64,000 bases of DNA from Adiantum capillus-veneris. Its lineage: Eukaryota > Streptophyta > Polypodiopsida > Polypodiales > Pteridaceae. Positions 11,776-21,645 of the stretch are shown in pieces. A program made the translations under genes and the position numbers. Position 1 is the first letter of the stretch. Each line of letters starts with the position of its first letter. The notes under the pieces were generated by a model, which had not been told where the DNA came from, ran no database searches, and saw only the letters and a list, made by a program, of their open reading frames with translations. The stretch is taken from NCBI GenBank assembly GCA_014529385.2, contig CM043953.1, positions 95,880,842 through 95,944,841 on the forward strand. The letters run 5' to 3'.

Positions 11776-12810
11776 GGAAAGAGACCAAGGATCGAAGAAG
11801 AGCCCAAGGATGTACCCGAAGTGCCTGCCACTTCGGAAGTACCAATCTCTAGCAATGATCCAATGCCACCCAACATGGGAAGTTTAGACCCATGCAACCT
11901 TGTCATCATGCACATGGCTTGCATTGAATTTTTACAAATGGCAAGCATTGGAGAAGGTAGATACAACATGCTTACGAAGGTGAAAGTCAACCATGAAACC
12001 TCCACAAATGAATTTTACGCTGGCAAGCTAATCAAGGGTGATGGCCAGAAGAGTGCCAATGACATAGTGCTGTATGAGGCCACAATTATGAATATCACTC
12101 ATAGTGGAATCATTGCTTCTCTGGGATTGGCAAGACATGCCAGGCGAGTGTCCACCCTCATCTTCAAGATGTGGAATGGTGGAAACCTCGACCACTGGCT
12201 AGAGAGACTCCAAAAGGAGGCCCGGAAGAATGTGGCCATGAGAAAGGGTTTCAGAGACATCGAGGGGACCGTTGAAGGAGTCAAGAAGAATATATGTCCT
12301 ATCATTAATGGATTTCTCCAAACCTTCATCTTTTTGCACGCCAATAACATCACTCACAATGATGTTCATGGGAGTAATATCTTGCTGCATTTTGGATGGG
12401 CTGGAGTATATGTAGGCGTATGTGATTGGGGTAGTGCAACCTTGTTCCCCACAGAGAACACATTTCCAAAGTTTCCAGATCTTCTCCCATTGACAAGGGA
12501 AACCTGGAGCAAGCAATATTTGTGGGTGGCTCCCGAATGTATATTGACAAATCCTCTAGTCTTCACGTGCAGCCAAGATATCTACTCCCTTTGTAAATAC
12601 ATTCAAGAACTCCTTAAATATTTACCTAAGGATGATGACACTAATTATATCGCTTTTCTCAAATGCTTACAGGATGTCTTGCGCACTTGTGTATCTACCA
12701 ATCCCACCCAGCGCAAGTCCTCACATGATCTCCTCAGCATGTTACAAGGCATTAAGCGTGTTGGTCGCACACTCCCAGATAGTGCAGGCTTGAGGCCATC
12801 CAATGATTGA
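11776..12810 (+). CDS. Protein-kinase-like ORF carried by the transposon
   Basis: The frame is open from after a TAG at 11773 to TGA at 12808 (about 344 codons; first ATG near 11862). Kinase landmarks appear in order: a Lys in FYAGKLIKG near 12014-12040, a candidate alpha-C Glu in LYEATIM near 12070, the catalytic loop HNDVHGSNILL near 12355 (Asp and Asn kept, HRD changed to HND), the metal-binding CDWGSA near 12422 (DFG changed to DWG) and VAPEC near 12528, equivalent to APE. A glycine-rich loop is not obvious. The C-lobe ends with a typical QDIYSL and NPTQRKS (about 12575 and 12700). The product is a probable Ser/Thr-type kinase or pseudokinase, substrate unknown. An uninterrupted frame inside a decayed neighbourhood suggests recent capture or selection. 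Confidence 0.8.
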   Translation, partial: GKRPRIEEEPKDVPEVPATSEVPISSNDPMPPNMGSLDPCNLVIMHMACIEFLQMASIGEGRYNMLTKVKVNHETSTNEFYAGKLIKGDGQKSANDIVLYEATIMNITHSGIIASLGLARHARRVSTLIFKMWNGGNLDHWLERLQKEARKNVAMRKGFRDIEGTVEGVKKNICPIINGFLQTFIFLHANNITHNDVHGSNILLHFGWAGVYVGVCDWGSATLFPTENTFPKFPDLLPLTRETWSKQYLWVAPECILTNPLVFTCSQDIYSLCKYIQELLKYLPKDDDTNYIAFLKCLQDVLRTCVSTNPTQRKSSHDLLSMLQGIKRVGRTLPDSAGLRPSND

Positions 12811-13076
12811 AATTTGAAATCATACCTTGTAATTTGAAAACGTGTCTATACTTTGCAATGATACAGTTTTGTTTTGTCTCATGTCCATTAATTTGAAATT
12901 TCATGCTATTTTATTACATTGTTGTTGTCTAATTGATGAGAGAGATGTGAATTTTAAAATTGTGTGAATGTTAACATTGATTGTACCGTTCATTGTACCA
13001 TTGATTGTAGTTGTTTAATCACTGTGTATCTATTTTTTTTAATCTAATTATTTATTGTTGTGTGATTTGACAGGAA
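12811..13076 (+). other. AT-rich spacer ending in a splice-acceptor-like tract
   Basis: This is non-coding AT-rich sequence between the kinase stop and the next ORF. It ends TTGTGTGATTTGACAG just before the ATG at 13077, which fits a plant 3' splice site. It may be an intron of a second transcription unit or the 3' UTR of the kinase. Confidence 0.45.
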
Positions 13077-13898
13077 ATGGTAGCCCCATACGCTCCTCCC
13101 AATGTCGACGGTGAGCTTGATCACAAAGAGTCTCAATGCATCCTCAGAGAGGAGAGCATGCGCTACGGGTCTCAAGAACTCTCCTCATTCTTTGTTGAGG
13201 CCATGGATCCCGAAGGTTTGGAGGGCAAACCAATGAAATTGGAAGACGTACACAAGTGTTGTCCCTCTGTTTTTTTTTTGAAAGATGTACTGTTCAGGAG
13301 GTCAGGTCGTGCCAAGGCAACAACACCATTGAAAATCTCAGATTTGCAACACAAAGGGCTTGTGCGTGTGTTGTTCCTATGCTTAATCCAAAAGGACCAT
13401 AGTCTACCTAACAATAATCAAGTTTCCATGTACTTCATCCAGCAAGTCTTTGTACAAGATATAATGAAGAAGCACGTCCTTTGGACAGACCGTCCTTTCA
13501 ACACTAGTGTCGAACTTGGAAGAGCTAAAGAAAGGGCACAAGCGCGTCGTGGGGAGGAAGATCCACCTGCACAAAAGAGGCCAGTTGTGCTCCTACAAGA
13601 TGAGCATGAACAAATTTTTAATATTGTGTCTCAAGGGGCTACACTAGACAGCCAATGAGAGAGCATTTTCTCTCTACAAGAGAAGTTGGCAGCCAAAGAA
13701 GAAGAAGTAGTTCTTTTAAAGAGAAAACTTTCTAGATACAAAGCGTGGTACGGTCCTCTCTCTCCCTTGCCTAAGGAGGCAGGACCAAGTCATGAGGCAA
13801 ATATTCAAGAAACGGTGGATATACTTGAGGCAGCATTGAATGCAGATTTTGAAGAAGCGGTGGATATAACAATTTCTGAAAGACATTGTAGAGTGTAG
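13077..13898 (+). pseudogene. Coiled-coil ORF interrupted by one in-frame stop, unknown function
   Basis: A 193-residue frame (13077-13658) and a second frame (13686-13898) lie in the same reading frame, separated only by TGA at 13656-13658. A single C-to-T change of CGA would explain it. The first part has LSSFFVEAMDPEG, VFFLKDVLFRR and an acidic/basic stretch (KERAQARRGEED). After the stop the sequence is heptad-like (LQEKLAAKEEEVVLLKRKL), a likely short coiled coil, followed by an acidic end. I recognise no family. It lies on the same strand as the kinase and probably belongs to the transposon cargo. Confidence 0.55.
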
Positions 13899-14196
13899 TT
13901 AAAAATTTTAATGGCAATTTATCCCGTCCTTTTTTGAGATGCATTGTATTATCTCTATGTTTATGGAAATAACTTTGTTTGTAGTTGCTAATTGATGACT
14001 TTGTTGAGAGTCAAGCAATGTATTTTTATTTGATTACCAAGCAATGTCCTCAATACTTATGTTTATGTGAATTCTCTTCAATACTTGACTTTGTTGGTAT
14101 TAAATAAAAAAATTGAGATATATAGCTTAATAGGGAGCTACATTGAGAAAAAGTGAGATACATTATCATGAAAAGATGTTCACATTTTGCCATTTA
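13899..14196. other. AT-rich spacer inside the transposon
   Basis: No coding motif is seen. It separates the plus-strand cargo ORFs from the minus-strand zinc-finger ORF and probably holds the convergent 3' ends of both. Confidence 0.4.
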
Positions 14197-14571
14197 TCAC
14201 ATTGAAGGTCCTTGGTTAGCTCGCATGTCTTCTTGATCTACACTCACTTCTTCTATGTTGACAGATGACGCACCTGTCATACCCTTATGTCTCTTAGGAA
14301 GAAGTCCTGCCTGTTTGCATTTCTTTACATACCCTGCAAAATGGACCCATATGTCTTTAGGTGGTGCTCCACATTCTTTCACATTGGGACTAGTGTCGAA
14401 TGAATGTTCTTTGATGTGAGTTGCGTTGCATGGCACGTTATGCCCACAATGTTTGCATTCAAAGACGAAACTGTCTTGCCTCTCTGTTTTTCCTCCACAT
14501 ACGACCACTCTTTTTAGTCGCCCAATGCTTTCTGACTTCAACAAAATATATCCTACAATCAATAGATACAC
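14197..14571 (-). CDS. BED-like zinc-finger ORF, possible transposase N-terminal remnant
   Basis: This 124-residue frame contains FECKHCGHNVPCNATHIKEH, a C-x2-C-x8-H-x3-H arrangement close to the BED finger at the N-terminus of hAT transposases, which binds DNA. It is followed by IWVHFAGYVKKCKQ and a low-complexity acidic end. The catalytic RNase H-fold of a hAT transposase would be expected downstream on the minus strand, but that space is occupied by the kinase and coiled-coil ORFs. It could be a stand-alone DNA-binding protein of the element or an isolated exon. The first residues (YLLIVGYILLKS) are probably not genuine coding sequence. Confidence 0.5.
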   Translation of the reverse strand: MYLLIVGYILLKSESIGRLKRVVVCGGKTERQDSFVFECKHCGHNVPCNATHIKEHSFDTSPNVKECGAPPKDIWVHFAGYVKKCKQAGLLPKRHKGMTGASSVNIEEVSVDQEDMRANQGPSM

Positions 14572-14689
14572 TATGATTATAATTTTTCACCATAATAGCG
14601 CAATGAGAAAGATAAAAGGTTATAGATATGATTTGCTAAATCAAAATGATGAATGAATAGTGTTAAGATAATATTTTAGGGAAGATCAC

Positions 14690-15500
14690 CAATGGATATA
14701 TCATTCTTGGCTACTAAGTGGTAAAGAGCTTTTGCTCAAGATAACCTAGATGAGCAATGTATTCATCTCACATTCCACTGTCTATGTCTCTTGGAGGTAG
14801 GAGATACTGCTCAAACACAACCAATCGACCCTAAAATAAAGTCTGAGGTCTCTAATTTCTATATCAACATACAGGTAAGAGCTTTCGCTTGATCACAACC
14901 TAGTGAATTCTATAGGTAATCCACCATATTCACTTAGAGTAAGAGCATAAGCCTGATAAAAACCAAGTGAATCCTACTTCATACCTTAAAACTCACTTGG
15001 AAGTAGGAGAATCATCTCATAACAACCAAGAGGCACTAAGTGGACCTATTCTATGCAACCAAGTGAATCCTACCTCATATCTTAAACCTCACTTGGAAGT
15101 AAGAGAATCATCTCATAACAACCAAGAGGCACTAAGTGGACCTATTCTATGTCTATATGGAGGTAAGAACATTTGTTCATGACAACCAAAAGACCCTACA
15201 TGTATGTGTATATGTTCCAAAATGTATGAACTAACACTAGTATTTGTGCACATATAATAGCTATGATAGATTTTAACCATCAAATATCACTTTTAGTATC
15301 TATTCTAAAACAAATAGAGCGAAGAGTATAGCTTCTAATGTTTAGAATCTACATTCGCACTATAGCTAGAAAAGTAGCCTCTAATGTGTACAATTATTTA
15401 TTTATCTATTCATAAACAAGTAGAGCTAAAAGTATAGTCTCTATTGCTTAGAGTAATTTATTCAAACTTAGTAATAGAGTTAAAGAATAACTTCTATTGT
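14690..15500. repeat. Right-arm subrepeats of the transposon, including a 96-bp tandem duplication
   Basis: The 96-bp unit starting ACCAAGTGAATCCTAC at 14962 repeats at 15058 and ends near 15153, with few differences. Looser copies flank it (GGTAAGAGC... near 14875 and 14938, GGTAAGAACATTTG near 15165). Farther right, variants of AGCTAAAAGTATAGTCTCTA recur near 15315, 15365, 15425 and 15475. The reverse complement of the first family (CTTGGTTGTTATGAGATGATT) resembles the left-arm unit near 10679, so the two arms may be a diverged long inverted repeat. Confidence 0.7.
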
Positions 15501-15659
15501 TAAGAATTAAGGTGATTCAAATCTATATAATTATTTTATTTTTAATGTATAAACATTAAAAATTATATTTTCTTAAACAATCAAAGATTTTTTAAGTTGA
15601 CAACTCAACCTTTCTATGTTGGAGGTAACCTGAACATGCAAATTTGGGCTTTATATACT

Positions 15660-15876
15660 ACTACTATATCGATCAAAAAAATATATATCAATTTAAACTA
15701 TCGAGCGAAAGCCTATCGATCGATACTTAATCGATCGATATGTAAGCAATAAAACATTTTTTTGAAAAAAGCTGACGTGGCAGTGAATAATATGCACGAA
15801 TAAACCTTTAGAACGTATTAATTGACCATTATTCACGAATAAAACGAATGTCGAATAACGAATCATGCAACCCAGA
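15660..15876. repeat. Right subterminal region with ATCGAT and CGAATAA motif clusters
   Basis: ATCGATC motifs occur at about 15667, 15714 and 15730, and CGAATAA or its complement occurs at about 15798, 15830-15845 and 15853. This is the mirror of the left end, which supports the element boundary near 15876. Confidence 0.7.
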
Positions 15877-15883
15877 TTGTTGC

Positions 15884-16946
15884 TTGAATCCCTCTATGCC
15901 CACATATAGTGGAGCATGCAATTCATACATGACCTTATCTCTTAAACTTTTAGTAACACATAGCAGAGGTCCATAGAGAAGATAGCCATCTTAAACCACA
16001 TATTATTCTTATGTCTTCCCTAGTACTATGGAAGACATAACATCTCAAAAAACTGGTTCAATAGCATACTTATCTACCATAGAGGTTAGATCTTGTGAGA
16101 GGCTATTGACACAAAATTGCATCAAGGTGTACATGAGAGTGCATTGGCTACTTGATTGTGATTTCCAAGAATGTGAGAAATGTAAAAGTGAAATTGTAAA
16201 AGGAATTTTCCCACCTTATTTGTTTGTCAAAAAGCTTGGTTTGTGTCATGAAGTACTTGAGACTCTAGTGATCCGCTTGAATGATGAAGGGCATCCCAAG
16301 TAAGTAATTTTTCCACTATCCAAGGCATGTAAGATAGTTAGAAGCTCTTTTTGATAAATACCAATAATCATCTCAGTAGAGTGTGATTGGCGACTCTCAT
16401 ATGCTATGGAATGCCCTTCTCAAAGTAGTACCACTCCAAGGAAATCACCACTAGCATCACAATGGACCTCAAATGGCTTTGAGAGGTTTTCTAGCACTAA
16501 GAGAGGTTGAGATGTGAGTCTCTCTTTAAGATTAGTGAAGGCTTTTCTCTCCTTTTTAGTCCATACATACTTGACCTTCTTGTGTCAAATCGTGTAATGG
16601 TCGTGCTATGACCAAGAGTTTTTCAATGAATCTTCTATAGTATGAGAACATTCCTATAAAACTTTGTAGCTCATGTAGATTCCTTGGTTTGTGCCATTGA
16701 TTTATCACCTCAACCTTTTGTGGATCCATTTGGATACTATCCTTTGAGATAATATGACCTAAATATTGAGTCTTTTCCAAGAAGAGTTCACTATTTTTGC
16801 AATTAATGAATAACTTATTCTCTTACAATTCTTGAAACAATGGTTTTATATGCTCTTTGTGTTTTTCTAAGGACTTAGAGTTGACTATGATATCATCAAA
16901 GAATACTCCACTATAAGCCCTATGTCCACAAAAAATTATTTTCATC
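15884..16946 (-). pseudogene. RT end and RNase H of the outer gypsy element
   Basis: On the minus strand, from 16946 leftwards: FFDDIIV-like RT motif near 16885-16910, TQYLGHIISKD and MDPQKVEVI, then FIGMFSYYRRFIEK (16556-16780), the standard RT to RNase H connection. RNase H follows with IAYESR near 16390 and DHQSLKY-like residues near 16240. The H2C2 approach of integrase (ELHAPLYVGIEGF) is near 15900-15935. The many stops between these pieces mark decay. The RT is cut on its right by the small-LTR element at 16952, and the integrase on its left by the DNA transposon. Confidence 0.82.
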
Positions 16947-16951
16947 ATTTG

Positions 16952-17106
16952 TGAAAGACCCAGGGGGACTACTTTTAGGATTATCCACCCTACCACCCTT
17001 TATATAAGCCCTTGTCCATTGATATGTAGACTCCCCTGTCCACAAACTAGTAGTTGGGCCCTTGGTCTGGGTCCGTGACCCCCCTAAGTTTTCCCTAGGT
17101 CTTACA
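16952..17106 (-). repeat. 3' LTR of the small-LTR element
   Basis: This 155-bp repeat is clearly alignable to 21493-21640 but with several differences, so the insertion is not recent. Just inside it, CTCCCCCCTTGG (+ 17110-17121) reads as a polypurine tract on the minus strand. Confidence 0.9.
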
Positions 17107-17583
17107 TTACTCCCCCCTTGGAGAAGTGTTTTCTTCCTAAAAAACAAAAGTGGAAAAATTCTTCTCAAGAACACTGACTTGCTTTCCATAGTGGCATCCT
17201 TCACGGATCTAGCTGTCCATTTTGCTAGAACATGATTCAATAGGAGATTCAATGACATCAAGTATGCCATCTTGATTTTCCACATTGTTTTCCCTTTGCA
17301 ACCGTTTTGTGTAACTGGCCTAAATCTAACATAATATGTAAACTCTATTTATAACTCACTGGAGTATGTGAAATGAGTTTCCACTACTAAGAGGTATCTA
17401 AAAGAATACCTCTTCTCACTTTCCATGAAAGTAACATGTTGATATAACTCCTAAAAAATAAATGAAGTCGTTGACTTGTTATCAATCTTCATCAATAAGC
17501 AACTCCAATGTAACTGTTGATCATGGTTGAGAGCCTAATGTAAACATGAAGAGACTAAACTTAGTCTCAAAACATGCTTTACC

Positions 17584-17950
17584 TCATGTAAGCAAACTCT
17601 GACTAGAGAGATAAACTTTCCAATTGGATTGCTTGGTGCTAATGTATGCGCTTAGCATATCCTTTAGCACAAGGTTAACACTTATAATAATTGTTCTATC
17701 CTCTATGGATGATTGATAGTATTGATATGTGTATCCCCACCATTTATAGACAGTCATCCAAAATGATTGGTAAAGAGGGATCACAATTTTTTGCAACAGT
17801 GCTCTTTAATAAACAATGTTAAGAATAACCATCTTGGTTAACTTTAGTGAGTTGATCTACAAGCACCCAAACCGATCCATGACCTCTATTGGTGATTGGT
17901 AGATCTACAATTAACTGCATAGAGATAGTGCATATATAGTGTGAAATGCT
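17584..17950 (-). pseudogene. Ty3/gypsy integrase remnant in the small-LTR element
   Basis: From right to left on the minus strand the sequence reads IVDLPITNRGHGSVWVLVDQ near 17840-17920, the start of the gypsy integrase core, and then LKDMLSAYISTKQSNWKVYL within 17584-17700, the segment after the catalytic Glu. The first catalytic Asp position before IVDLP appears substituted. Stops separate the pieces. This assigns the element to Ty3/gypsy rather than Copia. Confidence 0.65.
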
Positions 17951-17959
17951 TTAGAAGCT

Positions 17960-20900
17960 ACTAATGTCATGAATGTGCATGCCACTCCCAATACGGATTT
18001 GCTAAACACTAGGGCCTATAACACCTAGTGTACATGCATTTAGCAAAAACATATCCAAACCTGCATATCCATAATGGCACTTGCCAATGCTTATGGCTAA
18101 TGTTATGCTCATATCTCATGGGAAAAGGACTAAATACTTTCCACATGAAAACCATGCTAACATAATTGGATCATAATAGAATGTGAAAATCCATTATATC
18201 TAGGTATCAATTGAACTAGTTCATTAATATAACATAACTTTGTTACGTGTGTAAAGAATTATCCGTCAAAGTTGTTTAACAATACTTGTAAGCTTAGATA
18301 GTCTAACTAAGTATTCGACAATTTTTGGCCAATGAAATTGTTTCTCATACAATATGCTCAGAATGGTCTAATAAACGGATTTGACTAGCACTTAGGGACT
18401 TTGTCACGACACATAATTAAAATAATAGGCACCAGTGTTAGCCTAGAGGCTCATATTCTCCACATGTGGAACATGTCTCAGATAGGGATGTTCAAAAAAG
18501 AACATCCTATAAGTACGAGATATACTTGCATGTGGAGGTAACTGTAAACACTCTGTGACATGAGTGGAGAGGGACCCTCATAAAATTCTACTCCGGACTG
18601 GATAAACCAAACTTCATGAGTTCCTAGACCATGTTTCTCCTCCTGTGACAACATGTGCCAAACAAAACCCTACATGTAGGTCCATAACTTCATAATGCAA
18701 AAATATATTTTAGATAGTACGGCCCAAAATACTTTGCTCCTACTTGACTTTGTTATGTCTGTGAAGAGAAAAATGGATGAAAGCATTCAAACTAACACAA
18801 CCTACTTAGAAAATTTAAGCAAATCATATGCAAAAATGGAATACAACCGAATCACATGTGTATCTGAAGGTTGAACATAGCGTTCATTTACCCGTAGTCA
18901 AGTGTACATGAACAAATATTCCACCTGAAAGGCCTTGTAACACTAATTGAAAGATTAGTGAAAAACAAATAGTATTGCACTAGTAACCTAGAGTGTTTCC
19001 TTTGCAATTCAAACCCCTTGGTTAAAATACGTAATGTCAAACCCCTTGGTCAAACTCTGTATAAAAACTTCTCAAATGAGCAGTTAACAATGACCAACAC
19101 AGTCTACCGTGTCTCATAGTGATTTGAATCAATTTGGAAAGTTGAACTTGTTCACTACCCTATGGAAGTTTGCGGACTTCTTTTTGTGAAATTACAACTA
19201 TAATGAGATCAAACTGTGATCCTCAATTCCTATGGAGTGACTTGGTATTAGCTGTGTAATACCCATGAGAATACAACTCCTAGAGACATAATCAATGCTG
19301 CAACTAAGCACAAATCTTCTCGAAGTTGGAATCTTATTCACAATAGATCTTAAAATAATCTTATCTCTCTATGAACAAAAGAGAAAGATGTGTAACAATC
19401 CAAAGAAGGTAGTCATACTAAACAGATCTCCTGCTTGGAGGCTCTTTTGATCTATGAATGTTGTCCCATGAATTAGGTGCATGATATCTAGGCCATGCCT
19501 ACATGCTACATACACAAGGTGTCATCTTTAATATTGGTTCCACCTTGTGCATAGAGCCAATAATGAATAATTCCTGCCGTTGTACACATAGAAAATGATC
19601 ACAAGCAAACTTACTAGCCTCAACTCATTCTGAATAGAGTAGAAGATGGTATAGCAAAAGCGTAAAAAATGATTCAGTGGAAATAATCCCACCATACTGG
19701 CATGCCATGCGTGCATGCCAAAAAATTGAAGTGGTAAACCCTTGGTTTTAACGATAGCCTCAACAGTTTGTGTCTTGCTATACGAGCCTTGTACTATTGT
19801 ATCGCTATGGATACGTCACAATTGGTCAGTGCCAACCATAACTGTGAGATTATATCATCTTATTGTTCATTTACTAAACTTAAGTGCTATTATCCTTGAT
19901 CCAAAGTCAATGGATAGAACTTTGGTATGGAATTAAAGTAGTGCTTTGCCCAATGTATGTCAAAGCACTTTGCTTTTCACAACAGAGAAATTTTATTCAA
20001 ATGAAAATTGAAGAACAAAAATAAAAGTAGAGCTTGAAAATGTCTAATCTTGTCGCCCTTTGAGACAAATTGTCGTCGCTAGAATGTGGCTCACAGTCTT
20101 GTATGCTAAGAAATTTAAATCTGCTCGGCGGATGTACCTTATATGCCCATAGACATGTTACCAAGTTTGTATGCTACTAGCATATTCCAAACTTTGGAAG
20201 CTTCTAGGTGAAATTCCCTAAAGTGAAGTCTTGCTTCGGATAAGTTCATCGAGGCGATGAAACAAAACTGAGCATGATTACTCTTAACTAACAGGTGCTC
20301 ATGCTTATACACAAATGTCAAAGCAAAGAGAATCAACATTGTCAAGCTTCTATAGAGGAATGGCCTTGCCAAATCATGCAGCTTATTGAGAAGCATGTGA
20401 TTGTCTAACATTACAAGAGATAACCTCTAAAACTTAGCAATCAAATGTCATCTAACTCCCAAACTCTATGTGATTGAAGCAACATTTTCTTGTCAAGTTG
20501 GCATTGTAGAATCCTGCAAGATGGAATAAGTTCAAAAATGAAACCTAAATTTAAGATACTTCTGAAGTTTTTGTGACCATCACCCTTGGCATGGGAAGTC
20601 ATAGCATCATGTGGCATGATTGTTTGTTCAATGTACTTTGTGTATTTATTTTGCCTACACTCTGGTAAGCTGTAATTTCTTTGAAGTGAATATGCACCCA
20701 ATGCATATACATATATATGGAGCCATGCTCTTAGAAGCCTCGATTCTCCACTCCTCTAGATAGTACAAAGAGGACATATCAAAAAGATAATAGCCAACGT
20801 AGTACACAAGCCGGTTCTTAGCATCTTTGTACGGAGCCTTGATTCCTAGTGAAAATTAAGGTAGTGTGGTGCATCTTATGGTTTTTTCATATTAAATAGA

Positions 20901-21470
20901 GTTAAAAGAAAATTAATCCCAACAATTTTCAACCTTGTCGAGTATAAGGCCACACTGGAAGCAAAAAAATATTGATAGTAATTGCATAAGCAAAGCGTAC
21001 CTAGCCAATACTGCTTTGTATGTACCCATTGCTAATTGCCTTTCAAACTTGGCTTGCCAAAAGAGTTGATCATAATCAATTATGTCTATCGGCTTCTTGG
21101 AATTTGGAATTAGGGATCGACCTTGCCTTACAAGTCCTCATCCATGATTGACTCGCTTCTGCTAGGTAACCTTTCCTTTTTCAAGGTTGAGGAGCGTCAT
21201 TGAAACCCTTGTATGTGTTATCCTTCTTAGAGCCTTGCTTCTTTATCTAGACATAATCACATGCCTTGTTCTAGCCTTGGTCTACACAAGAGGTCTGCCC
21301 AAGCATTGCTCATAGGCACTAGCATACGACTCATATCGTGGTCATACGGAGCCGTACTCCAATCAATATCTTGCGTAGGGTAAGACCGGACAGGCCAAGG
21401 GCTAGGACGGACATGTAGTCAAGGGGTCTATATTTAGATGGCTAAGAGCATATATATAGTGAAGTTGGGT
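17960..21470. other. Decayed interior of the small-LTR element
   Basis: No frame longer than about 90 residues and no confident domain is present. Minus-strand frames at 20139-20411 and 20441-20701 resemble nothing I know. The stretch near 21000-21300 could be a decayed gag by position, next to the primer site. Confidence 0.5.
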
Positions 21471-21478
21471 GGAGATTT

Positions 21479-21491
21479 GGCTCTGATACCA
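21479..21491 (-). promoter_or_regulatory. Primer-binding site (tRNA-iMet type)
   Basis: The plus-strand GGCTCTGATACCA is the reverse complement of TGGTATCAGAGCC, the usual plant initiator-tRNA-Met primer site. It lies one base inside the 5' LTR. Confidence 0.9.
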
Positions 21492-21492
21492 C

Positions 21493-21640
21493 TGAAAGAC
21501 CCAAAGGATTGCCTTTAGGATTCTCCACCCTACAACCCTATATATAAGCCCTTGGCCATCCATATCTAGAATCCCCTATCCACAAACTAGCAGTCGGCCC
21601 TTGGCCTTGGTCCATGACCCCATTGGGTTTTCTCTTGACA
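21493..21640 (-). repeat. 5' LTR of the small-LTR element
   Basis: This 148-bp partner of 16952-17106 contains a TATA-like TATATATAAG near 21539, readable as TATATA on the minus strand. Confidence 0.9.
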
Positions 21641-21645
21641 ATTTG

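Larger units (their letters stand above)
9912..15876. mobile_element. DNA transposon of about 6 kb (hAT-like) carrying a kinase-like gene
   Basis: The segment sits inside the integrase of the outer gypsy element. TTGTTGC occurs directly outside both ends (9905-9911 and 15877-15883), a candidate 7-8 bp target duplication. The ends share an imperfect inverted repeat (TTGCATTTATTCG left, TTGCATGATTCG right on the reverse strand). Both subterminal regions carry CGAATAA motifs in both orientations and, 110-230 bp in, a cluster of ATCGATCGAT motifs. This mirrored architecture resembles hAT elements, which also make 8-bp duplications. The cargo is a protein-kinase-like ORF, a coiled-coil ORF and a BED-like finger ORF. 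No transposase catalytic domain is visible, so the element appears non-autonomous. A Mutator-like element is the main alternative. Confidence 0.7.
16952..21640 (-). mobile_element. Complete but coding-dead LTR element with very short LTRs
   Basis: Two direct repeats, 16952-17106 and 21493-21640, begin TGAAAGACCC and end TTACA or TTGACA. They are flanked by the same 5-bp target duplication ATTTG (16947-16951 and 21641-21645). The primer site and polypurine tract place the element on the minus strand. Joining the flanks restores continuous RT sequence of the outer gypsy. The interior has stops throughout. The only recognisable protein is an integrase remnant at 17584-17950, of Ty3/gypsy type. 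The remaining interior (17960-21470) shows no motif I can name. Confidence 0.9.

Noticed and set aside
14962-15153. Possible CRISPR-like or minisatellite array
   Set aside because: There are only two good copies of a 96-bp unit with no spacers, in a plant transposon arm.
9905-15886. Mutator-like assignment of the kinase transposon on the basis of a 10-bp duplication (TTGTTGCNTG)
   Set aside because: The tenth-base extension needs one mismatch and there are no long perfect terminal repeats; the subterminal motif pattern and BED-like finger fit hAT better. Not excluded.
16952-21640. Copia assignment for the small-LTR element because of its primer site and polypurine tract
   Set aside because: The integrase remnant has the gypsy-type IVDLP...VWVLVD and LKDMLSAY segments, and initiator-Met primer sites are common in gypsy chromoviruses too.
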